Positions 57,190 to 64,000 of a stretch of 64,000 bases of DNA are shown one piece after another. Each line of letters begins with the position of its first letter. Position 1 is the first letter of the stretch. The stretch is from contig REDU01000159.1 in assembly GCA_007693335.1 (NCBI GenBank), forward strand, positions 35,532 to 99,531. The letters are read 5' to 3'. The notes below the pieces were generated by a model, which did no database searches, was not told the DNA's origin, and was given only the letters and a program-made list of their open reading frames with translations. This stretch comes from Ilumatobacter sp. Its GTDB lineage: Bacteria; Actinomycetota; Acidimicrobiia; Acidimicrobiales; Ilumatobacteraceae. The position numbers were made by a program, and so were the translations under genes.

Positions 57190-58547
57190 CGGGGTGCCTC
57201 CACGGGGAATTGGACCACGAAACGGGCGCCACCGCCGGGTCGGTCCTCCACCCAGGCATCGCCCCCCACGGCGTGGGCGTGCTCGGCCACCAGTGCGAGG
57301 CCGAGGCCGGTGCCGATGCGGTGCCGGGCGGCGCTGCCCCGGGCGAAGCGTTCGAAGATCCGTTGGCGCTCACTGGCCGCGACACCCGGCCCGCCGTCCT
57401 CCACGACCATCAGCACCGTGCCGCGGGAGCCCGGTTCGAGTGCGATCCGGATCGCACCACCCCCGTGGTTCTCGGCGTTCTCGAGCAGGTTCCCCAGGAT
57501 CCGTTCGAATCGCAGCTTGTCGAGCCACGCGTCGCGGGAGGCGCGATGGTGGATCTCGACGGGCAGCTCGCGGGCGCCGAACGCGTGTGCCACGCGCTCG
57601 CAGAGATCGGGGAGGTCGACGATCTCACCGTGCACCTCGGTCGCGCCGGCATCGATGCGGGCGAGTTCGAGCAGGTCGATCACCATGTCGTCGAAACGGC
57701 GGACCTGGCTCACCACCACGTCGAGTGCCTGTTGGGTGCGCTCGGGGAGATCGTCACGGCGGGCGTCGAGCACCTCGACCGCCGCCGTGAGGGCAGTGAT
57801 CGGGGAGCGCAGTTCGTGGCTGACATCGGACGCGAACCGAGCCTCGCGCTCGATACGGGTCTGCACGGCGTCGGCCATCTCGTTGAATGATCCGGCCAGT
57901 CGGTCGAGGTCGGGATCCTGCGCCGGTTCGAGGCGTGCCCCGAGTGCACCGGAGGCGATGTCGCCGGCTGCGTCGGCAACCCGGCTCAGCGGTCGCAGCA
58001 GACGTCGGCTCGACGACCAGCCGTAGAACGTGGCGAACAGCGTGGTCACGCCGGCCCCCACCAGCAGCGCCGTGAGGACGAGGCGGAGCGTGCTCTCGGT
58101 GTCCGACAGGGGGAACGCCTCGAAGTAGGCGGTGTCGAAGGCGGCGATGTGGACACCCACACCCAGGTAGGGGTCGCCGGCGAGGTCGAAGCGCTGCTGC
58201 GCCGATCGGCCGTCGGTGACTGCTGTGCGCAGTTGCACCGGGAACTGCTCGAGACCGAATCCGAGTCGGGTCTGCAGACGCGGTTCGGTGAGCGCGGCGA
58301 AGCCGTCGGCCTCGACCGGGAGTCGTCGCATCACGTCGGACAGTTCGGTGGCGTCGGGGTAGGCGAGCTGGATGTCGCGGGCGTTGGTGAAGCTCTGGAA
58401 CTGTGCCGCGGTGGAGCGCTGCTCGATGAGCGAGTTGCGCGCGATCAGGTACGTCAGCACGGTGAGGCTCACGCCGGCCAGCAACGCGACGATGCCGAAC
58501 GACAGTGTGACCCGGGTGCTGAGACGGAGTGATCGGCGGGTGGCCAC
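57186..58547 (-). CDS. Sensor histidine kinase (MtrB-like)
   Basis: A 453-residue membrane kinase. The first helix is near 12-34, an extracellular sensor domain of about 130 residues follows, then a second helix, a HAMP domain (LSRVADAAGDIASGALGARLE), the H-box DVSHELRSPITAL with His244, the N-box FERILGNLLENAENHGGG and G-boxes GGPGV and GTGLGLALV. GTG 58547 places a basic N-terminus directly before helix 1. It is cotranscribed with the GerMN lipoprotein and divergent from the response regulator. Confidence 0.92.
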   Translation of the reverse strand: MATRRSLRLSTRVTLSFGIVALLAGVSLTVLTYLIARNSLIEQRSTAAQFQSFTNARDIQLAYPDATELSDVMRRLPVEADGFAALTEPRLQTRLGFGLEQFPVQLRTAVTDGRSAQQRFDLAGDPYLGVGVHIAAFDTAYFEAFPLSDTESTLRLVLTALLVGAGVTTLFATFYGWSSSRRLLRPLSRVADAAGDIASGALGARLEPAQDPDLDRLAGSFNEMADAVQTRIEREARFASDVSHELRSPITALTAAVEVLDARRDDLPERTQQALDVVVSQVRRFDDMVIDLLELARIDAGATEVHGEIVDLPDLCERVAHAFGARELPVEIHHRASRDAWLDKLRFERILGNLLENAENHGGGAIRIALEPGSRGTVLMVVEDGGPGVAASERQRIFERFARGSAARHRIGTGLGLALVAEHAHAVGGDAWVEDRPGGGARFVVQFPVEAPR

Positions 58548-58868
58548 GCCCGTAGTGTTACCCGATCGTCCACCGTGCACGTGGGTCAGCCCTCCACCGG
58601 CCCCCCGATCCGCATCGTCGACCACGAGGTCGTGCCGGATCCCGGAGGGGAGAGTTCACCGCTGCCGGTGAGGCGCCAGGGGGAGGAAGGCACCCCACCG
58701 GGGCAGCGTGAACAGTCATCATCATGTTGGTGGCATGTGACAGGACGCTGCGCGCTCTGTGCGATTTGTGTAACAAACCGCGCGGACTCGACCGCGGTCG
58801 GTAGCGGTCAGCCGACGCCTGCACGATGTTCGGTGGTGCCGGGTCGGGTGGTGCACAATGGGCGGGCC
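58548..58868. promoter_or_regulatory. Divergent control region between kinase and response regulator
   Basis: 321 nt without a gene. It is locally AT-richer near 58720-58780. TTTGTGTAACAAA at 58765-58777 contains the small palindrome TTGT-GTA-ACAA and a GTAAC core, reminiscent of MtrA sites, so autoregulation is possible but unproven. CACAAT at 58854-58859 could be the -10 of the regulator gene. Confidence 0.4.
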
Positions 58869-59552
58869 GTGTACTCCCTGCTGTTCATCGAAGACGACGA
58901 TGCGATCCGACTGGCCCTGTCGCTCGCCCTCGAGGACGAGGGTTACGACGTGCGCGAGGCCCCCGACGGAATGTCGGGACTGGCGGCGTTCGAGGCCCGT
59001 GAGGCCGATCTGGTGCTCCTCGATCTCCGGCTCCCCGACATGTCGGGGTTCGACGTCTGCCGCGCACTGCGGGCCAAGAGCATCGTGCCGATCATCATCA
59101 TCACGGCCCAGACCGACACCTACGACATGGTGGCGGGCCTCGAGGCGGGTGCCGACGACTACGTGACCAAACCCGTGGTGCCGAAGCAGCTCGCCGCCCG
59201 CATCCGCGCGCTGATGCGTCGTGTCGCCCTGCAGGAGAGCACGACGGTGCCGCGGGCCACCAAGTTCCGCGACATCGAGTTGCGGCGCGAGCAGGGCATC
59301 GTGCTCAAGAACGACCGCGAGCTCAACCTCACCAAGACCGAGTTCCGTCTGATGTGCGAGTTCGCCGATCACGCGGGCGCCGTGCTGTCGCGCGACCAAC
59401 TGCTCGAGCGGGTGTGGGGGTACGAGTACCTGGGGGATTCGCGCCTCGTCGACGCCCACGTACGCCGTCTGCGCGTGAAGGTCGAAGATCACCCCGACGA
59501 TCCGAAGCTGATCGTGACCGCTCGAGGTATCGGCTACCGCCTGGTGCCCTGA
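58869..59552 (+). CDS. OmpR/PhoB-family response regulator (MtrA-like)
   Basis: A 227-residue DNA-binding regulator. The receiver domain has the acidic pair FIEDDD, phospho-acceptor Asp52 in LVLLDLRLPDMSG, the Thr in IIITAQTDTYDM and the Lys in DDYVTKPV. The winged helix shows LNLTKTEFRLMCEFADHAGAVLSRDQLLERVWGYEYLGDSRLVDAHVRRLR. The resemblance to MtrA (TDTYD, GADDYVTKP, WGYEYLGDSRLVDVH) is strong. GTG 58869 chosen; GTG 58851 and 58848 are alternatives. Confidence 0.92.
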   Translation: MYSLLFIEDDDAIRLALSLALEDEGYDVREAPDGMSGLAAFEAREADLVLLDLRLPDMSGFDVCRALRAKSIVPIIIITAQTDTYDMVAGLEAGADDYVTKPVVPKQLAARIRALMRRVALQESTTVPRATKFRDIELRREQGIVLKNDRELNLTKTEFRLMCEFADHAGAVLSRDQLLERVWGYEYLGDSRLVDAHVRRLRVKVEDHPDDPKLIVTARGIGYRLVP

Positions 59553-59606
59553 GCCGACGTCACCACTGCCGCGACGTGTGACCTCAGGACGCAGGGATCC
59601 GCACGC

Positions 59607-61367
59607 TCACGTCACGGTTCCGGGGACCGCACGTGAGCGGAGATACTCGCCGAGGCCCTTCGCCTGGGCGTCGAAGGCGGTGGACGACGCCACGCCCTCG
59701 CCGAGGTAGCCCACGATCACGAAGTTGACGGCGCGCAGGTTCGCGAACTCGTGACGGTGCACCGCGAGATCTCGGGCCTCGGGGATCAACTCGCGGAGCC
59801 GGTCGGGGGTCAGCTCGCTCCGCAACCAGGCGTAGTGGGCGTCGTCGGTGGCCCACACACCCACGTTGGCGTTGCCGCCCTTGTCGCCCGAGCGGGCGCC
59901 GAACCAACGACCGAGAGGTTCCCCAGGGGGGAGTTCGGCCGGTGCGACGTCGGGTGCCGGGGGTACCTCGATCGGCGGGTGGACCGTGTCGGACGGTGCC
60001 GGGTCGATGTGGATCCGGCGACCGTCGTCGAGCACGACCGTGTGATCGACTTCGGTGGCGTCGACCAGCGCCGGCCAGTAGACACCGAACGACTGGGCGG
60101 GCCCCGGCGCCGAGGTGGCGAAGAACCCGGGGTAGTTGGCGAGCGCGAGCTCGACCGCGGCAGACGAGAAGGCGCGGCCGACAGCACGCTCGTCGTTCGA
60201 CTTCACGGTCACGTGCAGTCGTCCGCTGGCCGACTCCTGGCCGTCGGTGGCCCCGGGTGGCGCCGGTACGAACCGGAGGTCGGTGGTGACGCCCAGCTCG
60301 GTGAGCAGGGCCTCGCCACCCATGGCGTCGAGCAGCGCTCGACCGACCCAGTCGGCCTTGGCCTGCTGGTCGAGGCCGGTGAGCACGAACGACATGCGGT
60401 TACGGAAGCCACCGTCGAGGTTGATGCAGACCTTGGTGGTGGGCGGCGGCGCCTCGCCGCGGACGTCGCTGACCCGCACCCGGTCGGGACCCTCCTGGGT
60501 CAGCCGGATCGTGTCGAAACGGGCCACCACATCGGGGTTCGCGTAGGCGGGCGCGCCGATCTCGTACAGCAGCTGCGCCGTGACCGTGCCGACCGAGACC
60601 AGGCCACCCGTGTCGGGGTGCTTCGTGATGATGCTCGATCCGTCGGCGTCGATCTCGGCGATGGGGAACCCCAGCGGGCGATCGAGGTCGGGCAGCTCGG
60701 AGAAGAACGCGTAGTTCCCGCCGGTGGTCTGGGCCCCGCACTCGATGATGTGTCCGGCTGACACCGCTCCGGCCAGCTGATCGAGGTCGGAGGGCGACCA
60801 GTCCCACCACCAGGCGGCCGGACCGAGCACGACGGCCGCGTCGGTCACCCGACCTGTCACCACGACGTCGGCGCCGTGGGTGAGCGCACGGGCGATACCC
60901 CATCCACCGAGGTAGGCGTTGGCCGAGACGGGGTCATCGGTGAGTGGCTGGCCGGTGTCGAGGTGGTCGAGCTGGGGTCGTAGGCCGTCGATGCGGTCCA
61001 TGAGATCGTCGCCTTCGACGTGCGCCACGCTGACGGAGACGCCGAGACGTTCAGCGATCTCCCGGACCTTCGACGCGCAGCCGGCCGGGTTCAGCCCCCC
61101 TGCGTTCGTCACCACCTTGATGCCCCGGTCGGTGCAGGTGCCCAGCACCTGCTCCATCTGGGTGAGGAACGTGGAGGCATAGCCGGCGTCCGCGTTGCGA
61201 GCACGCTGCTTCCAGAGGATGAGCATCGTGAGCTCGGCCAACCAGTCGCCGGTGAGCACGTCGATCGGGCCACCCTCGACCATCTCGCGAGCTGCGCTGA
61301 GGCGATCACCGAAGAACCCCGAGCAGTTCGCCACCTTCACCGGGCGTGTCCCGCGCTCGCCGGTCAC
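59607..61367 (-). CDS. AtuA-family (acyclic terpene utilisation, DUF1446) protein
   Basis: A 586-residue protein. VKVANCSGFFGDRLSAAREMVEGGPIDVLTGDWLAELTMLIL, NAGGLNPAGCASKVREIAE, DVVVTGRVTDAAVVLGPAAWWWDW, IIECGAQTTGGNYAFF and the C-terminal GRWFGARSGDKGGNANVGVW are characteristic of AtuA. AtuA is needed for citronellol/geraniol breakdown in pseudomonads but its reaction is not defined. It overlaps the upstream carboxylase alpha subunit gene by 4 bp (GTGA), supporting a shared branched-chain acyl-CoA pathway. Confidence 0.92.
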   Translation of the reverse strand: MTGERGTRPVKVANCSGFFGDRLSAAREMVEGGPIDVLTGDWLAELTMLILWKQRARNADAGYASTFLTQMEQVLGTCTDRGIKVVTNAGGLNPAGCASKVREIAERLGVSVSVAHVEGDDLMDRIDGLRPQLDHLDTGQPLTDDPVSANAYLGGWGIARALTHGADVVVTGRVTDAAVVLGPAAWWWDWSPSDLDQLAGAVSAGHIIECGAQTTGGNYAFFSELPDLDRPLGFPIAEIDADGSSIITKHPDTGGLVSVGTVTAQLLYEIGAPAYANPDVVARFDTIRLTQEGPDRVRVSDVRGEAPPPTTKVCINLDGGFRNRMSFVLTGLDQQAKADWVGRALLDAMGGEALLTELGVTTDLRFVPAPPGATDGQESASGRLHVTVKSNDERAVGRAFSSAAVELALANYPGFFATSAPGPAQSFGVYWPALVDATEVDHTVVLDDGRRIHIDPAPSDTVHPPIEVPPAPDVAPAELPPGEPLGRWFGARSGDKGGNANVGVWATDDAHYAWLRSELTPDRLRELIPEARDLAVHRHEFANLRAVNFVIVGYLGEGVASSTAFDAQAKGLGEYLRSRAVPGTVT

Positions 61368-63433
61368 GTGGCGCCCCCGTGCTCGTCGCCCGTGTCGTCG
61401 CCCGTGTCGTCGATCGTGAGCAGCACCTGGCCGCTGTCGACCTGCTCGCCGGCCGCCACGAGGATCTCGGCCACGATGCCGTCAGCGGGGGCGTGCACCT
61501 GGTGCTCCATCTTCATCGCTTCGAGCGCGACCAGCGGTTGACCGGCTGCGACGTGATCGCCCACGCTCACGTGGAGCCTGACGATCGCGCCGGGCATCGG
61601 TGCCACGAGTGAGCCGGCCGCCAGGGTGCTGCCCGGGAGGGGGAAGCGCTCCATCTCGTGCAGGGTGACGGAGCCACCGGGACCGTCCACGTACACCGTG
61701 GCGCCGCCGGTTCCTCGTCCACCTGCCGTGGATGACACGACGTGCACCTCGAGTACGTGCCGGACGCCGTCGACCACCACGGTCACCCGCTCCCGAGCGT
61801 GGGCCGGTGACGGCGCGGCACGGTCGACGTGGAGGTCGACGTCCACGTCCACGTCCACGTCGACGCCCACGTCGACCTCGGCCGCCACCGGTTCGTGGTC
61901 GATGGTGAACGACCGGTTGCGCCCCAGGTGGTAGCCCACGCGGTGCTGCGAGCCGTGTTCGGCACCGCCCACGGCGAGTTCGACGAACTGCTCGACCGCC
62001 GGATTGCTCCGCCATCCCGACGGCACACCCGGGAGCGTCGTGGCGGCCCGTCGGTTGCGAGCCTGCAGCGTCAGGGCGGCGGCGAGCAGCGGCACGGTGG
62101 GTGCGGTGTCGGAGCCGGGTGGGGTGGTGCACGGATGCTCGTCGAGGAACTCGGTGTGCAGGCGACCGGCCACGAACTCCGGATGGGCGAGGATGCGTCG
62201 GAGTTGGGCGATGTTCGTGGTGGGACCGTGCACGCGTGCGTCGCGCAGGGCGCCGGCGAGTCGTCGGATCGCGTCGTCGCGGGTGGTGCCATGAGCGATC
62301 ACCTTGGCCACCATCGAGTCGTAGAACGGCGAGATCACCGATCCGGCGTCGATGCCCGTGTCGACCCGCACCTGCTCACCCAGTTCGACGGCGTGGAACG
62401 TGCCGGTCGAAGGCCGGTAGTCGGCGTCGGGGTCTTCGGCGGTGAGCCGGACCTCGATCGCGTGGCCGAGGAGGGGTGGGTCGACGGCCTCGGGCGGGAG
62501 GGGTCGTCCCTCTGCCACGGAGATCTGCAACTCCACCAGGTCGAGCCCGGTGACGGCCTCGGTCACGGGGTGCTCGACCTGGAGGCGGGTGTTCATCTCC
62601 AGGAAGGCGAACCCGCCGTCGGCGTCGAGCAGGAACTCGACCGTCCCCGCGCCTTCGTACCCCACGCGCTCGGCCGCGGCCACGGCGGCAGCACACATCC
62701 GGGCGCGGAGGGCGGGATCGACGGCCGGTGACGGTGCCTCCTCGACGATCTTCTGGTGGCGACGCTGGATCGAGCACTCGCGCTCGTGCAGGGCCACCGT
62801 GGTCCCGTGCGTGTCGGCCAGCACCTGCACCTCCACGTGCCGGCCACGCTCGACGTACCGCTCGCAGAACACGGTGCCGTCGCCGAACGCCGACTGTGCC
62901 TCGCGCTCGGCGTCGGCCCGGGCCTGCTCCAGCTCCGGTGCGGTCCGTACGAGGCGCATACCGCGGCCGCCCCCGCCTGCCGACGCCTTGACGAGCATCG
63001 GGAATCCGATCTCGTCGAGTGACTCCACCGAGCTGTCGGGCAGCACGGGTACGCCCGCCTCACGCATCAGGGCCTTGGCCCTCACCTTCGAGCCCATGGC
63101 GTCGATGGCGGAGGCCGGCGGGCCGATCCAGACCAATCCGGCCTCGATCACGGCATCGGCGAACGCGGCGTTCTCGGCCAGGAAGCCGTATCCGGGGTGC
63201 ACGGCGTCGGCACCGCTGCGACGGGCGGCGTCGATCAGCAGATCGATCCTCAAGTAGGTGTCGGCCGGCGCGTCGCCGATCAGGTGCACCGCGATGTCGC
63301 ACGAGCGGACGTGCAACGCGGTGGCGTCGGCATCGCTGTGGACCGCCACCGTGCGAATGCCCAAACGCCGACAGGTCCGGGCGATCCGGCACGCGATCTC
63401 GCCACGGTTCGCGATGAGCATCGTCTGGATCAT
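61364..63433 (-). CDS. Biotin-dependent acyl-CoA carboxylase, alpha subunit (biotin carboxylase plus BCCP)
   Basis: A 689-residue protein of the methylcrotonyl/geranyl/propionyl-CoA carboxylase alpha type. MIQTMLIANRGEIACRIARTC, VHPGYGFLAENAAFAD, VKASAGGGGRGMRLV (ATP-grasp), ERECSIQRRHQKIVEEAPSP, FLEMNTRLQVEHPVTE and the biotinyl motif EAMKMEH with Lys641 are clear. Between the carboxylase and BCCP parts is a (Val-Asp)n run coded by a short tandem repeat near 61836-61870. No beta subunit gene is in the window. ATG 63433 gives the canonical start. Overlap with atuA-like gene suggests an Atu- or Liu-like pathway. Confidence 0.94.
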   Translation of the reverse strand: MIQTMLIANRGEIACRIARTCRRLGIRTVAVHSDADATALHVRSCDIAVHLIGDAPADTYLRIDLLIDAARRSGADAVHPGYGFLAENAAFADAVIEAGLVWIGPPASAIDAMGSKVRAKALMREAGVPVLPDSSVESLDEIGFPMLVKASAGGGGRGMRLVRTAPELEQARADAEREAQSAFGDGTVFCERYVERGRHVEVQVLADTHGTTVALHERECSIQRRHQKIVEEAPSPAVDPALRARMCAAAVAAAERVGYEGAGTVEFLLDADGGFAFLEMNTRLQVEHPVTEAVTGLDLVELQISVAEGRPLPPEAVDPPLLGHAIEVRLTAEDPDADYRPSTGTFHAVELGEQVRVDTGIDAGSVISPFYDSMVAKVIAHGTTRDDAIRRLAGALRDARVHGPTTNIAQLRRILAHPEFVAGRLHTEFLDEHPCTTPPGSDTAPTVPLLAAALTLQARNRRAATTLPGVPSGWRSNPAVEQFVELAVGGAEHGSQHRVGYHLGRNRSFTIDHEPVAAEVDVGVDVDVDVDVDLHVDRAAPSPAHARERVTVVVDGVRHVLEVHVVSSTAGGRGTGGATVYVDGPGGSVTLHEMERFPLPGSTLAAGSLVAPMPGAIVRLHVSVGDHVAAGQPLVALEAMKMEHQVHAPADGIVAEILVAAGEQVDSGQVLLTIDDTGDDTGDEHGGAT

Positions 63434-63527
63434 CGCGGTGCCCCCACGTCGGCGACGGTAGCCGACCGACCGCGTGCCGATCCCCACCCGGAGGGCGATC
63501 TGGCGGCCGCGGCGGGCGGTCCCGCGT

Positions 63528-63533
63528 TACCCT
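63528..63533 (+). promoter_or_regulatory. Putative -10 for the last gene
   Basis: TACCCT begins 15 nt before the ATG at 63543. Confidence 0.35.
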
Positions 63534-63542
63534 GGTCGGGCG

Positions 63543-64000
63543 ATGACACGCAGAGCCCCCGCCGCGCGCCAGATGCCTGCCGCCGACCGCGTCCGCGAGA
63601 AGCGTCTCGCGCTCGTCGTGGTTGCGGCCACCGTGGTCGGCCTGCTGGTGGTGGCCGTGGCGGGTGGTGGTCAGGCCGACGAGACCGCGTCGGGGCTCGA
63701 CACGCAGTCCCCCGGTGCTCAGCCGGCCGAGTCCGGGAGGGCGGACGCCGATGTGGCGCCCGGAGCGGGCTCCGCCCCCGCCGACGCCGAATCCGAATCC
63801 GCCGACGCACTCGCGCTGTCGGCCGCTGACGCGGTCGAGGCCGATCAGGTCGATCAGGTCGATCTCGTCGATCTGGTCGAACCCGAGCCCGGCGACGTCG
63901 GCGACGACTGCCGCTTCGAGGGCAGCTCGGTCCGCTTGGGCGACGCTGGTCATGACGTCACGTGTCTCCAGCAGGCGCTGATCGGCGCCGGCGTCCTCTC
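63543..64000 (+). CDS. Exported protein with peptidoglycan-binding domain (cut by window end)
   Basis: An open frame running off the window, so only the first 152 residues are visible. MTRRAPAARQ is followed by one signal/anchor helix (LALVVVAATVVGLLVVAVAGG, about 22-42), a long acidic Ala/Asp linker with VDQVDLVDLV repeats, and the beginning of a PG_binding_1 domain, SSVRLGDAGHDVTCLQQALIGAGVL. The catalytic domain, if any (amidase, L,D-transpeptidase or other), lies beyond the end. It is divergent from the carboxylase gene. Confidence 0.8.
   Translation, partial: MTRRAPAARQMPAADRVREKRLALVVVAATVVGLLVVAVAGGGQADETASGLDTQSPGAQPAESGRADADVAPGAGSAPADAESESADALALSAADAVEADQVDQVDLVDLVEPEPGDVGDDCRFEGSSVRLGDAGHDVTCLQQALIGAGVL

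Noticed and set aside
58341..58360. Further copy of the GACAGTTCG repeat arm in the histidine kinase gene
   Set aside because: GGACAGTTCGG occurs inside coding sequence without a matching left arm at 52-nt spacing, so it is chance.

Overview
The window is high-GC bacterial DNA with dense, mostly bidirectional gene packing, many GTG starts and many 4-bp GTGA/ATGA stop-start overlaps. An ECF sigma factor with an RskA-type anti-sigma factor, an F420/LLM-type oxidoreductase, an MtrA/MtrB/LpqB-like signalling set, menaquinone as quinone, an ArfA-like OmpA protein, poly-Thr lipoprotein linkers and abundant acyl-CoA genes all suggest an actinobacterium. A deep-branching, Acidimicrobiia/Ilumatobacter-like lineage is my best guess, by inference only.

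Layout. 1-6.1 kb: protein targeting and translation block (ftsY end, a lipoprotein, ffh, rpsP-khpA-rimM-trmD-rplS, yraN). 6.1-12.8 kb: a tiny membrane protein, an enoyl-CoA hydratase, an exported protein, a CsbD stress protein, rpe, a TRAM-domain RNA methyltransferase overlapping an ECF sigma/anti-sigma pair, and psuG. 12.8-20 kb: a TauE/SafE transporter with two flavodoxin-fold reductases, a DUF2889 protein, a quinone oxidoreductase/PatB pair, DUF2254 and ICMT-like membrane proteins, and a glutaredoxin-like protein. 20-29 kb: PhyH dioxygenase, then a redox block with pyruvate:ferredoxin oxidoreductase plus a DHODH-like partner, oxyR, ahpF and ahpC with a good OxyR-type operator. 29-32.7 kb: membrane protein, zinc-ribbon protein and two lipoproteins.

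32.75-36.9 kb: tRNA-Cys followed by an accessory stretch (DUF433/DUF5615 toxin-antitoxin pair, a lone zinc alcohol dehydrogenase of lower GC, unassigned DNA with a possible broken ORF, and an OmpA-family protein). 37-39.3 kb: phoH, ybeY, SDR. 40.2-47.5 kb: menaquinone cluster menE, menA, menH, frnE-like, menD, menF, menG (menB and menC are absent here). 47.5-56.3 kb: lipid/CoA metabolism (acyl-CoA dehydrogenase, zinc-ribbon SDR, two acyl-CoA ligases, LLM oxidoreductase, MaoC) and era. 56.3-59.6 kb: GerMN lipoprotein, histidine kinase and a divergent response regulator. 59.6-63.4 kb: AtuA-family protein and a biotin-dependent carboxylase alpha subunit. The window ends inside an exported protein with a peptidoglycan-binding domain.

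The most unusual signal is a repeated intergenic element: three copies of exactly 116 nt, each two 52-nt palindromic units separated by 12 nt, lying 6-9 nt from the stop codon of a minus-strand gene. A second window-wide pattern is a TAnnnT hexamer 12-15 nt upstream of many start codons, pointing to widespread leaderless transcription.
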